Positions 1 through 8,045 are shown, numbered from the stretch's first letter. The stretch: 64,000 nt of DNA from Sulfurimonas sp. HSL3-7 (GCF_039645985.1 NZ_CP147919.1:124001-188000); one strand, 5' to 3'. Notes: generated from the sequence alone by a model not told the origin. Numbers and translations are program-made.

Positions 1-31
1 GGATGTCCATATGGATAAAGGAGAATAATTA

Positions 32-781
32 ATGAAAAGAATAGTAAGTTTAATGGCTATAGCCGGCCTTGTTACAGGAGTGTCGGCAGCCGACGAAAAC
101 GTTCTGAAAACACATGCCGAACTGGGGTATACCAATACGGCGGGAAATACGCAGTCACAGGACCTTGCCGGTAATCTGAAAATGGATTACACGCTCTTTA
201 GCAACGGGCTCCGTTTTGTCGGCAACGTGCTTTATTCTACCAATAAAGATTTTGAGACAGACAAGACGGCTGCAACAAAAAACCGTTGGGACGCCGAGCT
301 GAACTATGACTACAACTTTAATAAGAACTGGGCCTTCAACTACCTTGCCGGAGGAAAGGGCGACAAGTTCTCAACCTACGTCTATCAGGCCTATACCGGG
401 CCGGGTGCGATCTGGAAAGCACTTAAGAGTGATACAAACAAGCTGAAATTCCAGGCCAATATTCTCTGGTCGTGGGACGAATACCGCGATGAGACCCTGA
501 CGGACGAGAACCCCGACCAGTACGCTTCATGGCAGGCTTCTTTGGATTATACGCTGCAAATGACAGAGACATCCAGGTTCATTCAGTATCTGATGTATCG
601 TAGTCAATTCTCAGACAGCTCAAACTATTTTGCAAAATCCAAAACAGCGGTCGAGAGCAAAATCAACAGTTCACTCTCGCTCGGTGTAAGCTATACGGTC
701 GATTACACCAATAACATAGCGGCTGATGTCCGCTCGCACACGGACCGTGTCTTCCTGGCAGCATTGATCGTCGACTTTTAA
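32..781 (+). CDS. DUF481-family outer-membrane beta-barrel protein
   Basis: A 249-residue exported protein. Residues 1-19 form a signal peptide ending near VSA-AD, and the rest alternates polar and aromatic residues as in an outer-membrane barrel, ending in VDF with a terminal Phe expected of BamA substrates. The opening GYTNTAGNTQSQDL stretch and overall length fit the DUF481 (YdiY-like, salt-induced outer-membrane protein) family, whose function is not established. An AAAGGAG ribosome site at 17-23 supports this start. A second DUF481-like gene follows 69 bp downstream after a hairpin. The family call is from remembered sequence style, not a search. Confidence 0.72.
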   Translation: MKRIVSLMAIAGLVTGVSAADENVLKTHAELGYTNTAGNTQSQDLAGNLKMDYTLFSNGLRFVGNVLYSTNKDFETDKTAATKNRWDAELNYDYNFNKNWAFNYLAGGKGDKFSTYVYQAYTGPGAIWKALKSDTNKLKFQANILWSWDEYRDETLTDENPDQYASWQASLDYTLQMTETSRFIQYLMYRSQFSDSSNYFAKSKTAVESKINSSLSLGVSYTVDYTNNIAADVRSHTDRVFLAALIVDF

Positions 782-788
782 TACCAAA

Positions 789-814
789 AACCCAAGCTCA
801 AAAAAGCTTGGGTT
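789..814 (+). terminator. Hairpin after the first barrel gene
   Basis: A perfect 10-bp stem (arms 789-798 and 805-814, loop CAAAAA) lies 8 bp after the stop codon at 781. There is no strong T run behind it, so it may attenuate or stabilise the 3' end rather than stop transcription fully. Confidence 0.5.
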
Positions 815-816
815 GC

Positions 817-822
817 TATAAT
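817..822 (+). promoter_or_regulatory. -10 box for the second barrel gene
   Basis: TATAAT starts 3 nt after the terminator-like hairpin and 28 nt before the ATG at 851. This suggests the second barrel gene can be transcribed on its own. Confidence 0.4.
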
Positions 823-850
823 TTGCTCAATTTTTAACTGGGCAGAATCT

Positions 851-1621
851 ATGTATAAACACTTTCTTTTTCTTACGCTTTTTCTTACCATACCTCTTTT
901 TGGTGTTGTTCAGATCGCACCGAATGAAGTGGGGCTTCGTCCGGGCATCGCAGGCCAGTTCTCGGCATCGAACAATACACAACGCGGCAATACCGACAAA
1001 GACGAGTTCGACCTAAGCGCGTCTGTCAGCTACGACAACAACAGAAGCTATGTGACCTGGCTTGACCTCTCTTACGCCTATGGGCAGGTTGCCGGTACAA
1101 AAAATGAGAACAAGGCTTATGCCCACTACCGTTTTCTCCATACGCTGCGGAGGCCGGAGTGGAACTGGGAGGTTTTTGCCCAGAACGAAGGGGATGACTT
1201 TCGCAGCATTCAGCGCAGACTTCTTGGCGGTGGCGGATTGCGGTGGCGCTTTTACGAAGCCGGCACTTTCGGACGCATCTACATCGGCCTCGGCGCTTAT
1301 TATGAGCACCTGAGCTACACAACGCAGAGCGACCCCGTCGAACGTAACACAAGGGTCAACAGCTATCTCTCCTATACCAAGAAGTTCGGAACGGACGCCC
1401 GTCTTTCACTGGGCATATATTATCAGCCCAAGACGGACGACTGGAACGACTACTACTTCAATCAGGCCGCCTCATTGAGTGTTTCCGTCTACAGAGAGCT
1501 TTTCGTAAAAATCGAGCTTACACACGCACACGACAGCCGGCCGGGGATCGGTGTCAACAAGACCGATTTTCAGCAGATCACCTCAATCGGCTGGAAATTT
1601 GGCGCCAAACCGGATCGATAG
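851..1621 (+). CDS. Second DUF481-like outer-membrane beta-barrel protein
   Basis: A 256-residue exported protein. Residues 1-18 are a hydrophobic signal peptide (FLFLTLFLTIPLFG), followed by about 230 residues of alternating beta-strand character with an N-terminal GNT..DEF..SASVSYD pattern like DUF481 barrels. The last strand is IGWKFG; the final residues GAKPDR extend past it and overlap the convergent transporter gene by 39 bp, so the C-terminus may have been lengthened by loss of an earlier stop. It is probably a divergent relative of the preceding gene; the specific cargo or role cannot be read from the sequence. Confidence 0.65.
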   Translation: MYKHFLFLTLFLTIPLFGVVQIAPNEVGLRPGIAGQFSASNNTQRGNTDKDEFDLSASVSYDNNRSYVTWLDLSYAYGQVAGTKNENKAYAHYRFLHTLRRPEWNWEVFAQNEGDDFRSIQRRLLGGGGLRWRFYEAGTFGRIYIGLGAYYEHLSYTTQSDPVERNTRVNSYLSYTKKFGTDARLSLGIYYQPKTDDWNDYYFNQAASLSVSVYRELFVKIELTHAHDSRPGIGVNKTDFQQITSIGWKFGAKPDR

Positions 1622-2686
1622 GAGTGCCGCAGCTGCGACAGCCGCGGCATAAAGAAAGAGTGCCGTAGGCCACAGCTCATAGATATACCCGGCTGTAACC
1701 GCCCCGATAAAGCCTCCCATCCCATAGCTGATCCCGAAAAAGAACTGCTGGGCAAGTTTGCGTTCGCTGTAGAGTTCGTAAAGATAGCTGATCGCTGCGG
1801 TATGAAAGAGGGCAAAACTGAAGGCATGCAGGCTCTGTGCAAAGAAAAGGAGGATGAGGTTGTCGGGAAAGAACGCCGTCAGCAGCCATCGGATGATAGT
1901 GATAAGCAATGCGAACTCGAGGAGTTTAAGCAGGTTTCGGCGCAGCAGCGGCCCTTGAAAGTAGAAGAGGATGATCTCGGCGATGACGCCAAAGCTCCAG
2001 AGGTAGATCGTCGTATCAAGAGAGACCCCATGTTCCGTCGCATAGATGGTAAAGAAGTTGTAAAAGGGGCCGAAACTGACCTGCATCAGCATCAACCCGA
2101 GCCAGAGCGGCCAGTGGGCAAACAGGTTGAGGTGCTTGCCTTGAATACTTTCAGGCTGCAGCTCTTTTTTGTTGTCAAGATGGGCAATGAGATAGCCGAC
2201 AAGTACCGTTGAGACGATCATGGCCAGCAGATAGAGCAGTGCGGTTGCGGGAACGTCGAGAAATTTTACGAGAACAAGGGCCACCAATATAAAGCCGATG
2301 GAGCCGAAGAGACGGACCTTTCCGTAAGACTCTTTGCCGATAAGCGAGAGCGCGATCACTTCAATATAGGGCAGGATAAGACTCATCCCGATGCCCATGG
2401 CAATATTACTAAAGAGCAGGGGCCAGAAGCTCTCGAGGGTGACAAAAAATGAGAGGCCAGCAATCAGTAGCAGCAGAAGCGCGCCGTTAAAGGTCGTTAA
2501 GTCGAGTTTGACCCCTCTGAGAAAGAGAAACGGAATGGCAAAACGCACCAAGGGACCTGCGGCAAAGATAATACCGATCTCAGAAGGGGTGTAGCCCACC
2601 ATGGAAAGTACTTTGGGCAAAAAAATGACATAGATGGCCACGATTGCAAAGTAGAAGAAGTAGAAGAGGGCGATAAGTGCAGTCAT
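1583..2686 (-). CDS. MFS transporter, HcaT-like (MFS_1-like)
   Basis: A 367-residue inner-membrane protein with about 12 hydrophobic helices. The N-terminus (FYFFYFAIVAIYVIFLPKVL, then GYTPSEIGIIFAAGPLVRF) has the layout of the MFS_1-like group that includes the phenylpropionate transporter HcaT and nucleoside-type permeases. The substrate cannot be inferred. It starts 5 bp after the RDD gene's stop codon, so the two are probably one leftward operon. Its 3' end overlaps the convergent barrel gene by 39 bp. Confidence 0.7.
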   Translation of the reverse strand: MTALIALFYFFYFAIVAIYVIFLPKVLSMVGYTPSEIGIIFAAGPLVRFAIPFLFLRGVKLDLTTFNGALLLLLIAGLSFFVTLESFWPLLFSNIAMGIGMSLILPYIEVIALSLIGKESYGKVRLFGSIGFILVALVLVKFLDVPATALLYLLAMIVSTVLVGYLIAHLDNKKELQPESIQGKHLNLFAHWPLWLGLMLMQVSFGPFYNFFTIYATEHGVSLDTTIYLWSFGVIAEIILFYFQGPLLRRNLLKLLEFALLITIIRWLLTAFFPDNLILLFFAQSLHAFSFALFHTAAISYLYELYSERKLAQQFFFGISYGMGGFIGAVTAGYIYELWPTALFLYAAAVAAAALLSIRFGAKFPAD

Positions 2687-2691
2687 TGAAG

Positions 2692-3201
2692 CTAGGCTGT
2701 TTTGTAAATAATGGCCGTGCGGCTGATAAGATCGTGAAGCATTCGTTTATCTTTGCGGAAGAGTCCCCAGAGGTAGCCAAAGAAAAAGATCGAGAAAATA
2801 TAGCTGAAAAAACGGGTGACAAGTTGCAGATAGGAAGGCCTTTTAAAACTTGATGCATCCACTATCTCAATATGTGCTATTTTCATGCCGGGGGTCTGTC
2901 CGGCCAGTTTCCATAAGAAAACAAAAGAAGCCATGAACAGGAGCAGTTGGACAACAGAAGCGAGAGGGTTGGGGGCATGCTCCTGTGCTTTTTGCGTCTG
3001 CATAACGGCATCAGTGAAACCGGCTGTCTGTGTCTGTTCGTAACCAAAAAAGATCATAATGATGATGGTGATAGGGATCCCGATCATAAAAACATCGGTT
3101 ATAAAGGCGAGTGTCCGGCTCCAAAACCCTGCATACTGTACTTTTGGTTTTTGGGGAGGAGTTGAAATGTTTTTTTTCTGTTTAATATCTCGCCATCGCA
3201 T
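2692..3201 (-). CDS. RDD-family membrane protein
   Basis: A 169-residue membrane protein. A charged, Lys-rich N-terminus (1-22) is followed by AGFWSRTLAFITDVFMIG, the Arg/Asp-bearing first helix that names the RDD family, then two or three more helices (about 75-90 and 130-150) and PGMKIAHIEIVD between them. RDD proteins are small membrane proteins, some linked to Na+/H+ exchange, mostly of unknown role. It is the first gene of a leftward pair with the MFS transporter. A TATAAT box at 3208-3213 sits only 6 nt before the ATG, so the mRNA may be leaderless. Confidence 0.75.
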   Translation of the reverse strand: MRWRDIKQKKNISTPPQKPKVQYAGFWSRTLAFITDVFMIGIPITIIIMIFFGYEQTQTAGFTDAVMQTQKAQEHAPNPLASVVQLLLFMASFVFLWKLAGQTPGMKIAHIEIVDASSFKRPSYLQLVTRFFSYIFSIFFFGYLWGLFRKDKRMLHDLISRTAIIYKTA

Positions 3202-3207
3202 CGTGCC

Positions 3208-3213
3208 ATTATA
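3208..3213 (-). promoter_or_regulatory. -10 box directly before the RDD gene
   Basis: Read on the minus strand this is TATAAT followed by GGCACG and then the ATG at 3201. Normal initiation about 7 nt after the box would start the transcript at or next to the start codon. No ribosome-binding site can fit upstream. Confidence 0.5.
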
Positions 3214-3258
3214 CCCATAAAGATAGAAAATATTTACAAATGGTTAACCTCAATAGCC

Positions 3259-3369
3259 TATAATTTTATTACCTCAATGATTGAGATTGTTGAGTTTTTC
3301 ATTTATACACTCCTTAAGTTCAAAGTGTGGCTCGGTGTTCCCCCGAGCCATCTATCCCTTTATTTTTAA
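3259..3369 (+). other. Orphan transcription unit: small RNA or 30-residue peptide
   Basis: A TATAAT box (3259-3264) is followed by a small palindrome (CTCAATGATTGAG) and ends with a GC-rich 8-bp hairpin (3328-3335 with 3343-3350) and a T-rich stretch (3359-3367), the plan of a short terminated RNA of about 95 nt. The same stretch holds an open frame 3277-3369 coding for 30 mostly hydrophobic residues beginning MIEIVEFF, but with no visible ribosome site. Neither reading is confirmed. Confidence 0.28.
3328..3350 (+). terminator. GC-rich hairpin with weak T tract
   Basis: Perfect 8-bp arms TGGCTCGG / CCGAGCCA with a TGTTCCC loop. About 9 nt later comes TTTATTTTT. It could end a rightward orphan transcript; the leftward side has no T run. 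Confidence 0.45.
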
Positions 3370-3417
3370 AATTCAAAAATTGTTTTATTCTCTGAAATTT
3401 TCGGGCTGCCGAGAAAC

Positions 3418-4740
3418 CTAATCCCGCACGCCAAAATAGAATTCGAGCAGCGCCTTCACGTAGTAGTTCGGTTGGAATTTATACTTGTCGTCATAGTACA
3501 GAATAGGCTGCAGCCGGTATACAATATATTTCCGTGGACCCTTTCTGCTCCAGTTAATGCCGGTGGCATAGCGGTATAGACCTCGTTTAGGGCGATAACC
3601 GTCTTTATCTTCGGGCTGCTTTTTGGTGCGCCCGTAGATGCCAAGATAGGGTGTGATATTTCCGTACCAGCCCATTCTAAAATTGACACTCGGCTGCATA
3701 AAGTACTCCATACCGTCGGTTCTGCTCTCTGTGGAGCGTTGAAACAGCATAGAGGACACTATTTTGTCTGAGAACCTGTGCCTGAAGTCCAGATTGGTCC
3801 ACTCCTCAAACTTGGCTTCAACAGAATATTTAAAAACTTGATGCGGCACAACCAACCAAGTGCCAAACAGCGCTTCGTAGTCAAAGGCAGCTTTTGCGTA
3901 AGGATTAGTTATGCCTGAGAACCCGACAAGTATCTTGCTCTTAACCGGCTCGATCATCGTAAAAACATCGTTCACCCCCAATGCGATACTTGTATTACGT
4001 TCTGCCTCGGTACCTTCCAGCGACAGATCCGAACTGTTCTTGGTCTCATCACCGATGACAAGATCAAGTTTCTCTTGCGTCCGAGGTATCAGTACTCGGG
4101 CGGTAATACTGTAGATGTAGCCGTTTTCTCCTCTGTAATCAAAGGCATATCCGCCACGCAGACGTATAAAACTAGGATTTTTTCTATCTAAATAGTCATG
4201 GTTTACATTGTCATACAACCATTGTGATAGAAAATAATCCTGTTCACTTTTGTCTTTTTTTTGTGAAATGCGTTGCTTCGCTAAGGGGACCTGGCCTTCT
4301 GGGGATGATATAAACTGCTCCATACTGTCATTATCTTCGCCGTCTTCGAACGCTTCGATCAGCTCGGTCATATTTACATCATCACCGGCCGTCAGGTTTA
4401 TATCTGTCTGTGTCGTAACATTCTTATCGGAGCTGAACAGACGATATATGGAGTAATCGATTCCTGACCCTAAAACGATAACGATATCTGTGCCATAAAA
4501 GTAGACCGTATCCATACCGCTCAGAAATCCATGGTAATACAACCAGCTTCTGCCGCTTATAAAGTCAGGTAAAGAGAACCATCTGGTACCGTTGATATCT
4601 TCTGAACTGTTGTTGTCGGAGTAAAAAAAGCTGCCATCAGATATGGGGCGCTCTATTGCGGTTTCGCTCTGATTGGTATCAGAGGCACAAAGCAAGGCGG
4701 TAGCGAGCATAAAAAAAACAGCATAGACAACTGGTCTCAA
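3418..4740 (-). CDS. Exported protein of unknown function, probably outer-membrane associated
   Basis: I do not recognise a family. The 440-residue product has a signal peptide (residues 1-19, FFMLATALLCAS), then an acidic Asn/Asp/Ser-rich region with many DINxT-type stretches (about 20-165), then from about 190 onward a beta-rich part (RLRGGYAFDYRGENGYIYSITARVLI) ending LLEFYFGVRD, which resembles an outer-membrane barrel or porin-like domain. The start is TTG at 4740, chosen because AAGGAG stands 6 nt before it and the only nearby ATG is out of frame. It is flanked by the tRNA cluster and appears monocistronic. Confidence 0.55.
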   Translation of the reverse strand: MRPVVYAVFFMLATALLCASDTNQSETAIERPISDGSFFYSDNNSSEDINGTRWFSLPDFISGRSWLYYHGFLSGMDTVYFYGTDIVIVLGSGIDYSIYRLFSSDKNVTTQTDINLTAGDDVNMTELIEAFEDGEDNDSMEQFISSPEGQVPLAKQRISQKKDKSEQDYFLSQWLYDNVNHDYLDRKNPSFIRLRGGYAFDYRGENGYIYSITARVLIPRTQEKLDLVIGDETKNSSDLSLEGTEAERNTSIALGVNDVFTMIEPVKSKILVGFSGITNPYAKAAFDYEALFGTWLVVPHQVFKYSVEAKFEEWTNLDFRHRFSDKIVSSMLFQRSTESRTDGMEYFMQPSVNFRMGWYGNITPYLGIYGRTKKQPEDKDGYRPKRGLYRYATGINWSRKGPRKYIVYRLQPILYYDDKYKFQPNYYVKALLEFYFGVRD

Positions 4741-4925
4741 ACATCGCTCCTTCTTGTAGTATCGGCATCGGAAAAGATCAAAGAAACCTAATGGTCACAT
4801 GGTAAGATGATTTTATACTATATTTGTTGAAAAACAAAAAATGGAAAATATAAAGCAGTTAAAGTGGACCCATGTCGATAATTGGGCAAGATAAAAGTAT
4901 TTTTTGTGAAGTTATTTTGTGCAGT

Positions 4926-5000
4926 TGGATGGGGTAGAGGGATTCGAACCCCCGAATATCGGTACCAAAAACCGAGGCCTTACCGCTTGGCGATACCCCA
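4926..5000 (-). tRNA. tRNA-Gln (anticodon TTG)
   Basis: The reverse strand folds as a cloverleaf with acceptor TGGGGTA/TACCCCA, D arm with AAGCGGTAAGG, anticodon loop TTTTTGGTA giving TTG, and T loop GGTTCGAATCC. CCA is encoded in the DNA (4926-4928). It is the last gene of the leftward tRNA array. Confidence 0.95.
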
Positions 5001-5031
5001 ATAGTTAATTTGAAAGTAATTTGTTTTGTTT

Positions 5032-5108
<77 letters not shown>

Positions 5109-5130
5109 ATACCTAATTGACTTATTGCTA

Positions 5131-5215
5131 TGGTGCGGACGAGAGGACTTGAACCTCCACACCGTAAGGCACCAGATCCTAAGTCTGGCGTGTCTACCAA
5201 TTCCACCACGTCCGC
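5131..5215 (-). tRNA. tRNA-Leu (anticodon TAG), copy 2 in transcription order
   Basis: An 85-nt class II tRNA with a long variable arm (TGCCTTACGGTGT), acceptor GCGGACG/CGTCCGC, anticodon TAG in CTTAGGA, and encoded CCA. The sequence is identical to the neighbour at 5269-5353. The flanks 5117-5130 and 5225-5241 are near-complementary and could pair around it. Confidence 0.95.
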
Positions 5216-5268
5216 GTGTGCTTTTAGCAATAATAAGTCAAAAAATAAAGTTAACAATAAACAATAAA

Positions 5269-5353
5269 TGGTGCGGACGAGAGGACTTGAACCTCCACAC
5301 CGTAAGGCACCAGATCCTAAGTCTGGCGTGTCTACCAATTCCACCACGTCCGC
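5269..5353 (-). tRNA. tRNA-Leu (anticodon TAG), copy 1 in transcription order
   Basis: Identical over all 85 nt, including CCA, to the copy at 5131-5215, pointing to tandem duplication or gene conversion. It is separated from the Arg tRNA upstream by 133 bp, much the largest gap in the array, which holds AT-rich inverted repeats. Confidence 0.95.
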
Positions 5354-5450
5354 ATGTGATTTGTTAACAATATTAAAATGCTTGATACTTCAGCAATAAA
5401 TTCTTTGCAAATATTTTTGCAAAAGCTTTAGTGACTCAGCGTCTAGCGTA

Positions 5451-5475
5451 GTTAAATGGATTTCGTTCATTTAAC
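5451..5475 (-). repeat. Inverted repeat inside the tRNA array
   Basis: Perfect 8-bp arms GTTAAATG (5451-5458) and CATTTAAC (5468-5475) just after tRNA-Arg(TCT) in transcription order. The gap 5354-5486 also contains TTGCAAAT..TTTTTGCAA. These may be processing or partial termination signals between the Arg and Leu genes. Confidence 0.4.
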
Positions 5476-5486
5476 GTTTAAAAAAG

Positions 5487-5563
<77 letters not shown>

Positions 5564-5573
5564 ACAATTAATG

Positions 5574-5650
5574 TGGTACGCCCGACAGGATTCGAACCTG
5601 TAACCGGCGGTGCCGAAAACCGCTACTCTATCCAGTTGAGCCACGGGCGC
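5574..5650 (-). tRNA. tRNA-Arg (anticodon TCG)
   Basis: 77 nt with encoded CCA, 10 nt upstream of tRNA-Arg(TCT) in transcription order. The anticodon stem GCGGT/ACCGC encloses TTTCGGC, giving TCG, which reads CGA-type codons. Confidence 0.93.
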
Positions 5651-5693
5651 ACACTGTAAAAATGTATTATTTCAAATTTTTGTCTTCTATAAA

Positions 5694-5771
5694 TGGGGTG
5701 AGATACGGGATTCGAACCCGCGACCCCCGGCACCACAAACCAGTGCTCTAACCAGCTGAGCTAATCTCACC
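5694..5771 (-). tRNA. tRNA-His (anticodon GTG)
   Basis: The acceptor stem GTGAGAT/ATCTCAC is preceded by an encoded extra G at position -1 opposite discriminator C73, the identity mark of tRNA-His. The anticodon is GTG in TTGTGGT, and CCA is encoded at 5694-5696. Confidence 0.95.
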
Positions 5772-5808
5772 ATCTGTACTAAAGAGAATAAAAATAAGAA
5801 ATAAAAAG

Positions 5809-5886
5809 TGGTCGGGGCGAAAGGACTCGAACCTTCGACCCCCTGGTCCCAAACCAGGTACTCTAACCATACTGAGCTACGCCCCG
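5809..5886 (-). tRNA. tRNA-Pro (anticodon TGG)
   Basis: First tRNA of the array. Acceptor CGGGGCG/CGCCCCG, anticodon stem CCTGG/CCAGG enclosing TTTGGGA gives TGG, and CCA is encoded. Its 5' end is 42 nt downstream of the -10 box of the array promoter. Confidence 0.95.
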
Positions 5887-5928
5887 ACCTGTTCATCTAA
5901 AATGATCATATCAAATTAGTGAGGCGGA

Positions 5929-5957
5929 ATTATAGAACAAATTTTATTTCTTGTCAA
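5929..5957 (-). promoter_or_regulatory. Consensus sigma-70 promoter of the tRNA array
   Basis: On the minus strand TTGACA (5957-5952), a 17-bp spacer, and TATAAT (5934-5929) match the consensus exactly. The bases that follow are TCCGCC, a GC-rich discriminator of the kind linked to stringent control of stable-RNA genes. It faces away from the sodium symporter gene. Confidence 0.8.
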
Positions 5958-5984
5958 TAGTAATTTGCTTAAAGTGTATTTGAT

Positions 5985-5990
5985 TATAAT
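5985..5990 (+). promoter_or_regulatory. -10 box for the sodium symporter gene
   Basis: TATAAT lies 29 nt before the ATG at 6020, preceded by T-rich DNA without a clear -35 box, as usual in Campylobacterota. A GAGGTAGGA ribosome site follows at 6004-6012. Confidence 0.5.
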
Positions 5991-6019
5991 GATTTGCAAG
6001 AATGAGGTAGGAATTTTGA

Positions 6020-7363
6020 ATGAAAATAGCACGTTTTAGCCGGGTAGGCTTCATTTTGGCAGCGGCAGGAAGTGCTGTAGGGTTGGGCAATATTTGGAAG
6101 TTTCCTTATATTACCGGTGAAAATGGCGGGGGTGCTTTTGTCTTTGTCTATCTCATCACGGTATTGGCGATCGGTTTTTCGGTTATGCTTGCCGAGATGC
6201 TGATCGGCTATTTGGGCCGCCGTGACAGCGTGACCAGTTTCGAAGAGCTGGCGCCCCGACACAAGGGTGCCTGGAAATACGGCGGCTTCATGAGTGTAGC
6301 CGGATTGCTGATCATGACCTTTTACTCGGTGGTGATCGGTTGGATATTTCACTACATCGCGGTGGCGGCTATAAAACTCCCTGACTCTGTGCCAGCCGCA
6401 GAGTCTGCATTTACGCATATGCTGCAAGAGGGGGTGCTAACGCAGCTCGTCTACCACACGATCGCCTTTTTAGTCGTCACGGCGGTTTTGGTTCGGGGGA
6501 TCAAAGGGGGGATCGAACGGCTTAACCTGATCCTGATGCCGATGCTCTTTCTTATTGTCGGCGGCATGTTCCTCTATGCGCTTAACCTGGACGGATTTTC
6601 CAAGGCGTGGGCGTTTATGTTCCAGCCGGAGTGGCACAAACTGACCTCAGACTCCTTTGTGACGGCTGTCGGACATGCCTTCTTCACCCTCTCTCTCGGG
6701 ATGGGGGCGATTCTTACCTATTCGGCTTCGCTTCCTAAAAAGAGCAGTCTGGTCAGAAGCGCGCTGGCCGTTGTTGCTCTTGATACCGGTATTGCGCTCC
6801 TGGCGGGGCTGATGCTGTTTACCTTTTTGTTTGAGTATGGTGCCGAGCCTTCTGCCGGTCCCGGACTTGTCTTCATCTCGTTGCCTGCAGTCTTCTATGA
6901 GATGGGCATATTGGGCAACTTTTTTGCCGTGATCTTCTTTATCGCGCTCGCCTTCGCGGGACTTACTTCGGCTGTTTCGCTTGTGGAGCCAATGGTCCAG
7001 TATATGATAGACCGCTTTAAGATGCCGCGTTTTTTGGCAGCGGTCACCGTGGGACTTTTTTTCTACTTTGTCGGGATCATCGCGCTGTTGTCAAATTCCA
7101 GCGAATACGGCCAGATGCTCACCTTCGGTTCGCGCAATTTCTTTGATTGGATCGACTTTATTACCGCGTCGATTATGCTGCCTCTGGGCGGTCTGATTAT
7201 GGCGATATTTGTCGGCCACATCATGGAGAAAGAACGTGTCGAATCGATACTGAAACCCCAGTTCGGGAAGCTGTTTGGAGTATGGTACTTCAGCCTGCGT
7301 TATATTGCTCCTGTCGGACTGGTGACTGTCATGTTGCATTTGATGGGGATACTTACCTTTTAG
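6020..7363 (+). CDS. Sodium-dependent transporter, NSS/SNF family
   Basis: A 447-residue inner-membrane protein of the neurotransmitter:sodium symporter family (LeuT fold), which carries amino acids or related solutes with Na+. The first helix holds the signature AAAGSAVGLGNIWKFPYI (about 14-31), including residues that line the Na+ and substrate sites in LeuT, and GENGGGAFVFVY follows. About 11-12 helices are visible, so it belongs to the shorter bacterial NSS branch. The substrate cannot be told from sequence. It appears monocistronic, with its own promoter opposite the tRNA promoter. Confidence 0.88.
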   Translation: MKIARFSRVGFILAAAGSAVGLGNIWKFPYITGENGGGAFVFVYLITVLAIGFSVMLAEMLIGYLGRRDSVTSFEELAPRHKGAWKYGGFMSVAGLLIMTFYSVVIGWIFHYIAVAAIKLPDSVPAAESAFTHMLQEGVLTQLVYHTIAFLVVTAVLVRGIKGGIERLNLILMPMLFLIVGGMFLYALNLDGFSKAWAFMFQPEWHKLTSDSFVTAVGHAFFTLSLGMGAILTYSASLPKKSSLVRSALAVVALDTGIALLAGLMLFTFLFEYGAEPSAGPGLVFISLPAVFYEMGILGNFFAVIFFIALAFAGLTSAVSLVEPMVQYMIDRFKMPRFLAAVTVGLFFYFVGIIALLSNSSEYGQMLTFGSRNFFDWIDFITASIMLPLGGLIMAIFVGHIMEKERVESILKPQFGKLFGVWYFSLRYIAPVGLVTVMLHLMGILTF

Positions 7364-7443
7364 AAGGTGCAGGATCTTCCGCAAGATAGAGACATAGTAA
7401 AGTTTGCAGCAGCTTGTCCTGGGACGCGGTCATCTTCTGAAAA

Positions 7444-7872
7444 TCACTTTTTTCTCTTTTTATAGAGGCTTTCCGCCTCTTTCAATGCATCGGCAAACTC
7501 GCTCTTTTTGACATAGCCGATTGTCTCCCAGAACTCCATATCATCGTTCGGATCGACAAAAAAGACCGTAGGAATACGCGGCGTCTGAAATTTTTTCGGG
7601 AAATTCTCCGCATCTTTGTTGCGGTCGACAATGACAGGAACAAATTTTGAGCGAACAGTGGTCGCGATTGTTTCGGATGCAAGGGTTTTGCGTTCAAACT
7701 TTCGGCACCATGGGCAGTAGGAGGTGACGACCAGGAGCATGATCGGTTTCTGCTCTTTTTTGGCAATAGCAACCGCTTTTTGATAGTCGGTCTGATAGCC
7801 AAGCTTCTGTGCAGTTTGCGGTGACGCTAAAAGGGAAAGCATAAGAATGAGTAAGAGTGAGACAATGCGCAA
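7444..7872 (-). CDS. Periplasmic thioredoxin-like protein (CPWC)
   Basis: A 142-residue exported thioredoxin-fold protein. Residues 1-17 are a signal peptide; the redox motif CPWC follows TS-Y at about 53-56 and the cis-Pro loop RIPTVFFVD is present. The layout (IAKKEQKPIMLLVVTSYCPWCRKF) is that of the thioredoxin_7/DUF255-like group. A role in periplasmic thiol reduction, perhaps cytochrome c maturation, is inferred. The start is TTG at 7872, with AAGGAG 5 nt upstream; no in-frame ATG is close. It appears to stand alone. Confidence 0.72.
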   Translation of the reverse strand: MRIVSLLLILMLSLLASPQTAQKLGYQTDYQKAVAIAKKEQKPIMLLVVTSYCPWCRKFERKTLASETIATTVRSKFVPVIVDRNKDAENFPKKFQTPRIPTVFFVDPNDDMEFWETIGYVKKSEFADALKEAESLYKKRKK

Positions 7873-8018
7873 TGCAGCTCCTTTTTTTCAATCATAAACT
7901 ATTGTTATGCGCAAAGAGCTTAAACATTCACACAGTTTGGATGTTTAAAGGAGGAGACGCTGTTAAGGCGGATAAATGGAGAAGAAGCGTTGTTAAGGAA
8001 AAGCAAATTCCTCGGTTT

Positions 8019-8038
8019 CGGAGAGTGTTTGCTCTCCG
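8019..8038 (-). terminator. Hairpin 3' of thiG
   Basis: A perfect 7-bp stem CGGAGAG/CTCTCCG (arms 8019-8025 and 8032-8038) lies 8 bp after the thiG stop. No T run follows on the minus strand, so it is only a candidate. Confidence 0.35.
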
Positions 8039-8045
8039 TGGAAAA

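Noticed and set aside
1802-2212. Highly charged rightward frame
   Set aside because: It is the antisense shadow of the MFS transporter, whose hydrophobic codons read as charged residues on the other strand.
5687-5896. Open frame on the minus strand over the His and Pro tRNAs
   Set aside because: Same cause: it reads through tRNA sequence and has no independent coding support.
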